64,000 bases of DNA from Anaerococcus pacaensis 9403502 (GTDB lineage Bacteria > Bacillota > Clostridia > Tissierellales > Peptoniphilaceae): NCBI GenBank assembly GCA_000308255.3, contig HG326663.1:741269-805268 (forward strand), in the 5' to 3' direction. Under the pieces are notes generated by a model. The model was not told the DNA's origin, searched no databases, and worked only from the letters and a program-made list of their open reading frames with translations. The translations under genes and the position numbers were made by a program. Positions 17,132-25,576 of the stretch are shown in pieces (the stretch's first letter is position 1; the number at the start of each line of letters is the position of its first letter).

Positions 17132-17539
17132 ATGGAAGAAATTATCATAAAAGAACAAGTAATACCAGATATGAACAGTATCATGAATTTATATAGTGAC
17201 GTTTCTTGGACGGCCTACACATCTAATCCATCGAAACTAGAACAAGCTATAAGCAACTCCTTGAAAGTTTGGACAGCTTGGGATGATGATTTGCTAGTAG
17301 GTTTAGCACGAGTTGTGGGGGATAGCTCAACAATTATTTATATTCAAGATATTTTAGTTTTAGAAGCATACCAGAATAAAGGAATTGGAAGTCAGTTTTT
17401 AAAAATTATTCTTGATGAGTATCAAGATATTCGACAAATCATTTTACTGACAGATGACACTGATAAATCGATTAAGTTTTATGAAAAAAATGGGTTTACA
17501 CAGGCTAGTGAATATAAGTCTGTTGCTTTTATGAAATAG
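17132..17539 (+). CDS. GNAT-family N-acetyltransferase
   Basis: A 135-residue single-domain protein with the GNAT acetyl-CoA-binding core: the beta4 segment IIYIQDILVLEAYQNKGIGS near residues 70-90 contains the Q/RxxGxG/A motif (QNKGIG), and FYEKNGF lies near 122. It transfers an acetyl group from acetyl-CoA to an unknown amine. A TATAAT-like hexamer at 17090-17095 and the lack of a near neighbour on this strand suggest a gene transcribed alone. Confidence 0.82.
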   Translation: MEEIIIKEQVIPDMNSIMNLYSDVSWTAYTSNPSKLEQAISNSLKVWTAWDDDLLVGLARVVGDSSTIIYIQDILVLEAYQNKGIGSQFLKIILDEYQDIRQIILLTDDTDKSIKFYEKNGFTQASEYKSVAFMK

Positions 17540-17637
17540 GATTTGTTCTTAAGTCTTTTTTCATTATCATTACAAAGGTAATAGTAACGATATACTATGT
17601 TTTAAGACACACTACATAAAAATAAAGGGAGTATGAT

Positions 17638-18444
17638 ATGGATTTTCAAGAAATTTCAAAAATAGATGATGACTTAAAAAGGAATGAGGAGTTATATAAA
17701 TTTTTTGATGAAGAAAAAAGGCTTTTTAGTAAATCTGGGCAAGTTGAGAAGATTACAACACTAAAAGAAATTTCTGGTCTTATTACTCAAGATTCAAAAA
17801 TTTTAGATGTTGGAGCAGGGACTGGAGTTTATACTATTCCTTTAGCTGAAAAAGTAGATGAAGTAGTCGCTTACGAACCAGCAACGAATAACTATACAAA
17901 ATTAAAAGAAAAAATTGAAAATAATAAACTTCATAATGTTACAGTTGAACATAAAAGTTCACTAGACATGACTGATCTTAGAGATAACTATTTTGATTTG
18001 GTCTTACTTTTTGGTCCGATGTATCACTTGTCTAAGGAAGAAGATAGAAAACGAACAATTCAAGAAGCAAAGCGTGTCCTTAAAGAAGGAGGCTATATCC
18101 TAATATCCTTTATCAACCATGATATGATTCCAATGACAGAAATGGTTTATGATTCAAATTATTTTGAAACACAAGGCTATAACCCTAACACACAAAGGCT
18201 TATTAATAGACCTTTTATATTTTTTACCTTATCAGAATGTATTGAAATGCTTGAAATGGAAAACCTTAAAATCATTAGAAAAATTGCTTCTAGTGGATTT
18301 TCCGAATTGTTACAAAAACAGATTGATAATATGAGTGATTTATCTTATGAAAGATATATTGACTGGCACCTTGCTCATTGTGACAAAGAAGAATTATTAG
18401 GGGCAAGTAATCATTATCTATTTGTTTGTAAAATCAAGGAATGA
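17638..18444 (+). CDS. Class I SAM-dependent methyltransferase
   Basis: A 268-residue Rossmann-fold methyltransferase. Motif I (ILDVGAGTG) lies near residue 58, the acidic residue of motif II in VVAYEPA near 80, and motif IV (FDLVLLFGPMYHL) near 120. The fold and length fit the ubiquitous Methyltransf_11/25-type enzymes. The substrate is unknown, and nothing next to it suggests a pathway. Confidence 0.82.
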   Translation: MDFQEISKIDDDLKRNEELYKFFDEEKRLFSKSGQVEKITTLKEISGLITQDSKILDVGAGTGVYTIPLAEKVDEVVAYEPATNNYTKLKEKIENNKLHNVTVEHKSSLDMTDLRDNYFDLVLLFGPMYHLSKEEDRKRTIQEAKRVLKEGGYILISFINHDMIPMTEMVYDSNYFETQGYNPNTQRLINRPFIFFTLSECIEMLEMENLKIIRKIASSGFSELLQKQIDNMSDLSYERYIDWHLAHCDKEELLGASNHYLFVCKIKE

Positions 18445-18584
18445 AAGCTAAAAATCTTTATGATGATTTAAGCATATATTAAATGGTTATGTATAAATAA
18501 CCAAACATTAATTTTCAACCACCTAGAGGATAAGTTAAGTGAATAATAAAATCGTCTTTGGCTATAAATAGATTAGGAGGGTAT

Positions 18585-18962
18585 ATGAAATTTTTACACA
18601 CAATGATTAGAGTTAAGGACCTTGATAAGTCCTATAAATTTTATACAGAAGAGCTGGGCTTTGTTGAAAGTAGAAGGAAGGAATTTCCAGACAAGAAATT
18701 CGACCTTGTCTACCTAAAACTTCCAGAATCTGGCGATTATGAATTGGAATTAACCTACAATTATGACCAAGAAGAAGCCTATGACCTAGGAAATGGATAT
18801 GGACATATAGCAATTTCTAACCCAGACATCAAATCCTTTAGAGAAGAGTTAAGCAACAAAGGCTATGAAGTTACAGAAATCAGAGGCCTTGCCGATAATT
18901 CAGACAAGTACTTTTTCGTAACAGATCCAGATGGGTACAAGATTGAGATTATAGAAAGATAA
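18585..18962 (+). CDS. gloA: Glyoxalase/lactoylglutathione-lyase-like VOC protein
   Basis: A 125-residue protein of two VOC half-domains. Candidate metal ligands are His5 (LHTMIRV), a Glu in YELELTYN near 60, His in GYGHIAI near 75 and Glu in GYKIEIIE at the C-terminus, so all four GloA-type positions are present. ATG at 18585 is chosen because it follows TTAGGAGGG. It probably detoxifies a reactive aldehyde such as methylglyoxal; as the host may lack glutathione, the real thiol partner is open. Confidence 0.82.
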   Translation: MKFLHTMIRVKDLDKSYKFYTEELGFVESRRKEFPDKKFDLVYLKLPESGDYELELTYNYDQEEAYDLGNGYGHIAISNPDIKSFREELSNKGYEVTEIRGLADNSDKYFFVTDPDGYKIEIIER

Positions 18963-19186
18963 TATTTAAGAACTTGCGATTATAAGGGCTGGCAGTAAAA
19001 TCTGCTTGCTCTTTTTTGTATGTTTGGGAGATTTTCTAAAGGGATCTAGGGTCATAATAGGGATATAGGCAAATATTTATATAAATAAGGAGTTCAATAT
19101 TTCTCCCATTACTAGCTTATTATTAACCAAAACCCAAGACATGGTACTTAATCCCTATGTTATAATGGATATTAAGGAGAGTGCAT

Positions 19187-19866
19187 ATGGAAACAACAAT
19201 CAACCTTTACCAAAAACTATGGGCAGCCTCTGATGATTTGCGTAGCCAGATGGATGCCAATGAATACAAAAACTACTTACTTGCAATTATTTTCTACAAG
19301 TACCTATCAGATAAGATGTTAGATGAGATAGGGAAACTTCTTGAGCTGGCTGATGCTGATTTAAAAGAGATCCAGGTCATGTATGAAGAGGAGATGATGG
19401 GTCCTGACGCTGACCTAATAGTTGAGGAGATAAGGAATAGATTTTCCTTTATCATAGCACCAGAGCATACCTTTACCCACCTTATAGAAGAAATTGACGA
19501 GGGGACATTTCAGCTAGATGACCTAGGCCAGGCCTTTAATGAAATCGAACGCTCTGATGATGACTTCCGTGGCTTATTTGAAGATATAGACCTATATTCA
19601 AACAAACTGGGCAAGCTCCCACAGGAGAAAAACAAACGCATATCAAATGTCATGAAACAATTTGCCGAGGTCAACTTTGCCCATTACTCTGGTGATGTCC
19701 TAGGTGATGTTTACGAATATATGCTAGCAAACTTTGCATCAGAATCAGGGAAAAAAGCAGGGGAGTTTTATACCCCACAACCAGTATCTAGACTTATGGC
19801 GATGATAGTGATGGCAGGCAATGAAGACAAAAAGGGCTTTACCGTATATGACCCGACTCTTGGGAA
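19187..19866 (+). repeat. Long direct repeat, copy 1 (5' part of hsdM)
   Basis: About 680 bases match 24897-25576 with scattered substitutions and one single-base difference. The two copies flank about 5 kb of unrelated DNA, as expected after single-crossover integration or a tandem duplication with insertion. Confidence 0.85.
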
Positions 19867-19876
19867 CGTGTCATAA
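19187..19876 (+). pseudogene. hsdM: Type I restriction methylase HsdM, 3'-truncated copy
   Basis: The first 226 or so residues of an HsdM protein (N-terminal four-helix domain, then the start of the methylase domain: GEFYTPQPVSRLM and VYDPTLG). The frame then leaves hsdM at the motif I glycines and stops after three unrelated residues. The catalytic NPPY region is absent, so it cannot methylate. It is almost identical at the nucleotide level to 24897-25573. In contrast to that copy, the frame here is intact across the GCATCAG segment near 19737. ATG at 19187 matches the second copy's start. Confidence 0.85.
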
Positions 19877-20180
19877 TAGTGATGGGTGCAGTTTGTGTTA
19901 ATAAATCGACGGTTTCAGGAACTTTAACTAAATATATTTCGTGCATTGCTTAGAGTAATTAGGATCTAATTGCTGTGAGCAGTGCATGAGAGGTAAGGAC
20001 ATTAGCTCTTGAATAGTTGATAATTATCTAATGCAATCATATTTAAGGCAATAGTTAGTTACGCATCAGTATAATTATATTCATGTTGAATATCTTAGTA
20101 GAGCAAAGGGTAAAATTTAATTAGATAAATAGTAAGTAAATTATATGGAGTAACTTACTTTTTTAGGAAGGAGTGACAAT
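19877..20180 (+). other. Gene-free junction downstream of the truncated hsdM
   Basis: No coding frame is seen. The only clear structure is a hairpin, AGTAAGT (20131-20137) with ACTTACT (20153-20159), followed by TTTTTT just before the RBS of the thioredoxin-like gene. It looks like a terminator or attenuator leader. Confidence 0.4.
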
Positions 20181-20708
20181 TTGAAATACAAGCAAATATT
20201 TAACTCTGGAGTAACTTTTCAACAATTTTACGATACTGCTCAGGATATATATAAGAATTATGCTAATAATGCGATAAGAAATTATTCAAATTTAGAGAGA
20301 TATTTAGAAAAGGTTAGTAGTATAACAAGCAAATTTAATATACTTGCGATTGGAGAAAACTGGTGTATTGATTCTATAATTAATATTCCTGTAGTTCATT
20401 GGTTAGAAAAAAATAATGAAAATATAAAACTTAAAGTAATAGATACAGATAGTTACAGTAAGTTTATGCCTAATGAAAAAGTTATTACACCAACATTTAT
20501 TATTATGAATCAAGAATATCAGGAGATAGGGAAATGGGTTCAATATCCTAAAAGAATAATAGATGTGGTTGAATCTAAGGACCAAGTTCGAATTATAGTA
20601 GAGAAAAGGAGATACCGACAGGGAGAATATATTGAAGATACATTGAAAGAGGTATTAGATATCCTGATTAACTATAGAAATAATATTTATTTAGACAGGA
20701 GGAAATAA
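20181..20708 (+). CDS. Thioredoxin-like protein
   Basis: A 175-residue protein with a thioredoxin-like core: ILAIGENWCIDSIINIPVV near residues 55-73 resembles the Thioredoxin_9 family, but only the first Cys of the CxxC motif is present (WCIDS). A conserved cis-Pro follows in VITPTFIIM near 107. It starts with TTG after AAGGAG. The next gene, a metal-cluster chaperone, begins two bases after its stop codon, so they form a pair probably concerned with metal or thiol handling. The exact role is unknown. Confidence 0.65.
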   Translation: MKYKQIFNSGVTFQQFYDTAQDIYKNYANNAIRNYSNLERYLEKVSSITSKFNILAIGENWCIDSIINIPVVHWLEKNNENIKLKVIDTDSYSKFMPNEKVITPTFIIMNQEYQEIGKWVQYPKRIIDVVESKDQVRIIVEKRRYRQGEYIEDTLKEVLDILINYRNNIYLDRRK

Positions 20709-20709
20709 A

Positions 20710-21210
20710 GTGAGTCAAGAAAATAAGATAAATCAATCTTGCTGAGATTCAATACAAAAAACCATTGGTACAATGGAAGAAAAAGAAAATTGCCCCAAAT
20801 GTTACGAAATAGGAGAAAAGGTTAAGAATATAACTGTAAAGCATATGGTATCAGAAAACCTTATGGGAAAGGTTGTAGATGAAGAAACTTACTATTTATG
20901 TATGAATGAAGATTGTGATGTCGTGTATTATAACTTAAACAATGAAAGAATTTTTTATAAGGAAGAAGTAAAAGTTCCTATATGGTTAAAAAAGAATGCA
21001 AATCCCAAATATATATGCTATTGCAACCAAGTTACAGAGCAACAAATTATAAACGCTGTTTTAGATGATGGTGCAAAGAATATTAAAGATATTATTAGAC
21101 TTACAGGGGCAATGAAAAATGGAAAGTGCGAAATTAACAATCCTTTGGGTAAATGCTGTAGTCCTTTTATTCAAGAAACCATCAATAAAGCATTAAATAG
21201 CAAAGAATAG
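20710..21210 (+). CDS. Putative iron-sulfur-cluster metallochaperone (CopZ N-terminal-like), candidate selenoprotein
   Basis: The frame begins at GTG 20710 and reads through an in-frame TGA at 20743-20745, giving a Cys11-Sec12 pair. The rest matches the CopZ-N/BFD type of metallochaperone: CPKCYEIG near residue 28, CMNEDCDVVYY near 75, then a BFD-like [2Fe-2S] domain with YICYCNQVT and GKC...GKCC. Without readthrough, translation would have to start at ATG 20773 with no RBS. A hairpin that fits a bacterial SECIS element lies right after the TGA. The family typically has vicinal Cys near the N-terminus, so Cys-to-Sec replacement is plausible. The likely role is delivery of copper or another soft metal. 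Confidence 0.68.
20746..20776 (+). promoter_or_regulatory. Candidate bacterial SECIS element
   Basis: A perfect 6-bp stem, CCATTG (20762-20767) with CAATGG (20771-20776), and the loop GTA. The loop starts 23 bases after the TGA codon and its first base is G, both within the limits described for bacterial SECIS hairpins. Confidence 0.6.
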
Positions 21211-21264
21211 TTTGCGACACATAATTTATAAAGTACGTCACAACAGTAATAAAATTAAAAATAA

Positions 21265-21630
21265 TAAAAAACTTGCGTTTTTATCAGATTTACGGCCTTT
21301 CTTTTTATTTACAAGACCATTATATCCATAAATTTTATATTTTCTAAGCCAAGAGTGAAGTTGACCTGGATTAATTCCCGCTTCAATTGCTACAGACTTA
21401 ACGGAGTGGCCGGCAAGTACTTTTAATATATTTACTTACTTTTGTTCAGGATTCCAATTAATACTATTACCATGTTTTAAAATTTCAGGACCATGAAGTT
21501 CTTCTAGTCTCACCCATAGTCTAATAGTTTTACGGAAATCTCTTTCGTTTATTCCTTCTGGTGTTTGCGGCCATTTCCCTTCTCTGTACAATTGAATACA
21601 TTCTTTTTTGTATTCATAACTATATTTCAT
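21265..21630 (-). pseudogene. IS3-family transposase OrfA remnant
   Basis: On the minus strand the frame starts MKYSYEYKKECIQLYREGK, the helix-turn-helix of IS3-type OrfA, reads to NPEQK, hits an in-frame TAA and then continues in the same frame with VLAGHSVKSVAIEAGINPG and a second helix-turn-helix typical of OrfA. OrfB is missing. The RBS AAGGAGG directly follows a hairpin (TACTGG-ACAAA-CCAGTA), a feature often seen in IS elements to limit translation by read-in transcripts. Confidence 0.75.
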
Positions 21631-21776
21631 AAAAAAAACCTCCTTACTGGTTTGTCCAGTAAAGAGGGTACATATCAATTTTGGGGTTCACCTCAAAATC
21701 TGCTGGCCCTTTTTAATGCTTGGGAGATAAGGCCAAAAGTTAAATAAAGATCAAAAGCAAATAATTATACAACATG

Positions 21777-21802
21777 ACCAGCTAGAGACCTAGCTGGTTT
21801 TA
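21777..21802 (+). terminator. Intrinsic terminator-like hairpin
   Basis: A perfect 8-bp stem, ACCAGCTA with TAGCTGGT, around GAGACC, followed by TTTATTAT. It lies between the IS3 remnant and the short minus-strand frame at 21825. Confidence 0.6.
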
Positions 21803-21824
21803 TTATGAATAACTCAATAACCCA

Positions 21825-21974
21825 TTAGACTAGCAGAGACCCCAAAAGTGCCAAAGTTTCAAACTTATTATGAACCTCACTATTAGCCCGATAGAAAAGC
21901 AAAACAAAAACAGGAATCTCCTCAATAGACGACCCCACAAAAATTGCAAGTGTTGAAAGAATAGTTTGAATCAT
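21825..21974 (-). CDS. Short membrane-protein fragment (CadD-like N-terminus?)
   Basis: A 49-residue frame with a good RBS (AAGGAG, eight bases before ATG). One hydrophobic helix is followed by an acidic pair (SSIEEIPVFVLLFYR), loosely resembling the first helix and Asp/Glu motif of CadD-type cadmium transporters. It stops far short of their normal length of about 200 residues. It is either a truncated relic or a small membrane protein; the family link is weak. Confidence 0.35.
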   Translation of the reverse strand: MIQTILSTLAIFVGSSIEEIPVFVLLFYRANSEVHNKFETLALLGSLLV

Positions 21975-22048
21975 AATAGCTCCTTGGATAATTTATATAA
22001 TCATTTTACGGCTAAAAATCGACACAACTATCGCAATAAAATTTTATA

Positions 22049-22260
22049 ATCGGTCGATTATTGGAAATTTTTCCTAATCGACCGAATCGATTCGGTTGAA
22101 TAAAGCTAATTGTTCGATAGATAATATTATTGAAATTAAAATATTCCAATGAGATTAAAAGGTAGCTTCACAACTAATCGATTACAAATTATCGGTCGAT
22201 TAATCTATTCGACCGATAATCAACCGAAAATCGGTCAAAAAAGTTGATGATCGACCGAAG
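22049..22260 (+). promoter_or_regulatory. Operator array of repeated TCGGTCGA / TCGACCGA dyads
   Basis: At least six sites share the core ATCGGTCGATTA or its complement: near 22049, 22075, 22085, 22190, 22208 and 22250, with half-sites between (22223, 22230). The motif occurs in both orientations and overlaps the region where the promoter of the following AlbA_2-type gene must lie. It is probably the binding site of that regulator or of a lost partner; the array is not seen elsewhere in the window. Confidence 0.7.
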
Positions 22261-22289
22261 TATGCTATATTAATATTAGAGGTAAATGT

Positions 22290-23543
22290 ATGAAAGAGTC
22301 TTCAAGTATAGAATTTAAGGAAAAAATTAGCAAATCATTTCTTAAAACAGTTAGTGCGTTTTCAAATTATAATGGGGGAATGATAATATTTGGGATTGAT
22401 GATAATGGAGTAGCAATTGGTTTAGATAATCCAAATCAATCAGCTTTAGATATAGAAAATAGGATAAATGATACTATTTCTCCAAATCCCAATTATAGAC
22501 TGGAAACAGATTTAGATAATAATCTTGTAATACTTAATGTATCAGAAGGAAAACACAAACCTTACTATTATGAGAACAAGGCTTATATCAGGCATGGGAC
22601 ATCTACTATAGAAATGGATAGATTAGAGTTAAATGCTCTAATTTTAGAAGGAAGTAATCAAACTTATGATGCTCTCGAAAGCTCAAAAGAGGATTTAAAG
22701 TTTAACTATTTGCAAACAAAGTTAATGCAAGCTAATATAGTTGATGAATTAAATCTAGATATACTTAGGACTTTAGAACTATATAATAATAAGTTTTCTG
22801 CTTATACTGTTGCTGGAGAATTATTTTCAGATAATAATCATATAGCAAGTGTAGATATAGCTAGATTTGGAAATAGCACAGATGTAATACTTGAAAGGGT
22901 AGAACCAAATTCTAAATCAATATTAGAGCAATTTGATCAGGCTGTGAACTTATATAAGAGCAATTACCAGTTTGAAAAAATAGAAGGTACATATAGAAAT
23001 AAGTATGAATTAATACCAGAAGAAGCCTTTAGGGAAGCCTTAGCAAATTCTATAGTTCATAGGAGACTGGATATGAACGCAAATACACAAATCGCTATGT
23101 ATCCTGACAGGATAGAAATAACATCACCAGGAGGACTACCGCTAGGTTTAACCGAGGATAATTACTTAAATGGCCAGATTACAGTAATAAGAAATCCTCT
23201 AGTAGCAAATTTATTCTATAGGCTAGATATAATTGAAAAATTCGGAACTGGAATTAAAAGAATAAAAGATGCTTATAATGAAAATTACACAAGCCCGATA
23301 TTTAAAATTACAGAAAATTTTATTACTGTTGTTTTGCCAGTAATAGGACAATCAAACTTGACTGAAGATGAGAAACTTTTATTTGATTTAATATCACGTG
23401 GAGTTGATACTACAAGTGGCCTAGCAAAGTATACGGGTTTTGGCAGAAGTAAAATTGTAAGCTTAATTAATGATTTAATAGAAAAAAATCTCATAAAAAG
23501 ATTAGGAGCTGGGAGAAGCACCCATTATATGGTTATGATATAG
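22290..23543 (+). CDS. AlbA_2 (Schlafen-type) ATP-binding regulator with C-terminal winged helix
   Basis: A 417-residue protein. The N-terminal AlbA_2 domain (residues 1-120) shows ESSSIEFKEKIS, SNYNGGMIIFGIDDNG and AYIRHGTST. The middle region (about 230-350) contains the HATPase_c_4-type block EAFREALANSIVHRRLDM, SPGGLP and FYRLDIIEKFGTGIKRI. The C-terminal 70 residues look like a winged helix (TSGLAKYTGFGRSKIVSLINDL). Such proteins are common in mobile and defence-associated regions and are taken to be DNA-binding regulators. The dense operator array upstream suggests autoregulation. Confidence 0.8.
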   Translation: MKESSSIEFKEKISKSFLKTVSAFSNYNGGMIIFGIDDNGVAIGLDNPNQSALDIENRINDTISPNPNYRLETDLDNNLVILNVSEGKHKPYYYENKAYIRHGTSTIEMDRLELNALILEGSNQTYDALESSKEDLKFNYLQTKLMQANIVDELNLDILRTLELYNNKFSAYTVAGELFSDNNHIASVDIARFGNSTDVILERVEPNSKSILEQFDQAVNLYKSNYQFEKIEGTYRNKYELIPEEAFREALANSIVHRRLDMNANTQIAMYPDRIEITSPGGLPLGLTEDNYLNGQITVIRNPLVANLFYRLDIIEKFGTGIKRIKDAYNENYTSPIFKITENFITVVLPVIGQSNLTEDEKLLFDLISRGVDTTSGLAKYTGFGRSKIVSLINDLIEKNLIKRLGAGRSTHYMVMI

Positions 23544-23747
23544 AGTTAAAAAGGCTAAAGCAATAACTTAATTAAGTGATTTTAGAGCTGAGCGGATGAT
23601 AAGAGCCATCTTTACAATAAAGGCCTTTAAATATACTTCAAGACTATTTAAAAATTTAAGAGATATATGTATTATGTATTTTTACTAAAATTAATAGTAC
23701 AAACGAATTATAAAACTATAAATTGAAAGAGATTAATGGAGATCTAA

Positions 23748-24254
23748 ATGGATTTTACTATAAGGGAAGCTCTACCAAGTGATGCTAAACAAATAATAGA
23801 ACATACAAAAATCTGTGGATCTGAAACAGACAATATGAGCTATGGACCAGAAGGTATTCAAATTTCTGTGAAAGAGGAGGAAAAATTCTTAGAAAGAGTA
23901 TTAAATAATAGTAAGCAAATTATGCTTGTCGCAGAAATAAACGGGGTAATTGTAGGAACAGCAAACTATACTACATCAAATGTAAGTAGGTTAGCCCATC
24001 GTGGTAGCATAGGTCTATGTGTTCAAAGAAAATATTGGAATATGGGAATTGCTACTTCTTTTATGGAACACCTTATAAAGTTTGGCAAAGAAGAATCAAA
24101 ATCTAAAAATATTTCTTTAGGTGTTAGAAGCGACAACCAAGTAGCTATTAAATTGTATGAAAAATTTGGATTTAAAAAAATTGGAACTTTTGAGGGTTAT
24201 TATGAAATAGATAATGAGCTTATTGATGTTGATTATATGCATTTGAAACTTTAA
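23748..24254 (+). CDS. GNAT-family N-acetyltransferase
   Basis: A 168-residue GNAT protein. The acetyl-CoA-binding region GSIGLCVQRKYWNMGIATSF near residue 90 contains the R/QxxGxG/A-like motif (RKYWNMGIA), and the C-terminal LYEKFGFKKIGTFEGYY segment is typical of RimJ/RimL-like or antibiotic-modifying acetyltransferases. It is monocistronic within the DNA inserted between the two hsdM copies. The substrate is unknown. Confidence 0.8.
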   Translation: MDFTIREALPSDAKQIIEHTKICGSETDNMSYGPEGIQISVKEEEKFLERVLNNSKQIMLVAEINGVIVGTANYTTSNVSRLAHRGSIGLCVQRKYWNMGIATSFMEHLIKFGKEESKSKNISLGVRSDNQVAIKLYEKFGFKKIGTFEGYYEIDNELIDVDYMHLKL

Positions 24255-24896
24255 ATATAAGTATTTGTTTATAGAGACATATATAAAATTTTCTTGTTGT
24301 GGAACCGATTATATTTTACTTAAATTTGTTAAAAGCGACCCAGTTATATTAAGGTAATTCCAAGAGCTGGACTTATATCAGACGTAGATTAATATCTATG
24401 TCTGATTTTTTTGTATATTTTCCTAGGAGGATTCAATTTTTTATAAGCAGTATACTTAACTCTTTATTCTATAGGTGATAAGTATTCTAGTTTTCTTTTA
24501 TTCTTTATTTATTGTAGTATATGATTTACATATTTATATATTGAGCTTGTTATTTTATTGAAATAAAGATTTCAAACAAAACATTTTGTCATATATTTGA
24601 ATGAATAATTAATTTCAATCTTATAAATTATTATAACAATATAAATATGTGAGAAAGATTATCTTAACGCTTATTTTCACAAATTATGTGAGAATATTTC
24701 CTAATCTAACACATTATTACTTATTTAAGCAGATAAGCTATTATAATATTTACAAATTTACAATGAGGAAATACTAATGATATGAACTTGGCTTTTAAAA
24801 TGAATCTAACAAAGTAAGGTCCAGCAAAACTGGTCCTTATTTAATTGTCCATTTTTCAACATGTTTGTTATAATTATATAAATAAGGAGTATGTAT
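24255..24896 (+). other. Gene-free AT-rich stretch before the second hsdM
   Basis: The only clear element is an intrinsic terminator at 24377-24413 (13-bp stem with one G-T pair, then TTTTTTT). A TATAAT hexamer at 24870-24875 and AAGGAG precede hsdM. No coding frame is seen between them. Confidence 0.45.
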
Positions 24897-25576
24897 ATGG
24901 AAACAACAATCAACCTTTACCAAAAACTCTGGGCAGCCTCTGATGACTTGCGTAGCCAGATGGATTCCAATGAATACAAAAACTACTTACTTGCAATTAT
25001 TTTCTACAAGTACCTATCAGATAAGATGTTAGATGCGATAGGGAAACTTCTTGAGCTGGCTCATGCTGATTTAAAAGAGATCCAGGTCATGTATGAAGAG
25101 GAGATGATGGGTCCTGACGCTGACCTAATAGTTGAGGAGATAAGGAATAGATTTTCCTTTATCATAGCACCAGAACATACCTTTACCCACCTTATAGAAG
25201 AAATTGACGAGGGGACATTTCAGCTAGATGACCTAGGCCAGGCCTTTAATGAAATCGAACGCTCTGATGATGACTTCCGTGGCTTATTTGAAGATATAGA
25301 CCTATATTCAAACAAACTGGGCAAGCTCCCACAGGAGAAAAACAAACGCATATCAAATGTCATGAAACAATTTGCCGAGGTCAACTTTGCCCATTACTCT
25401 GGTGATGTCCTAGGTGATGTTTACGAATATATGCTAGCAAACTTTCGCCTCAGAATCAGGGAAAAAGGCAGGGGAGTTTTATACCCCACAACCAGTATCT
25501 AGGCTTATGGCAATGATAGTTATGGATGGCAATGAAGACAAAAAGGGGTTCACCGTCTATGACCCAACACTCGGAT
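24897..25576 (+). repeat. Long direct repeat, copy 2 (5' part of hsdM)
   Basis: Partner of 19187-19866. About 125 bases of matching sequence lie beyond the frameshift, enough for homologous recombination that would keep the intact reading frame of copy 1 and the complete C-terminus of copy 2. Confidence 0.85.
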
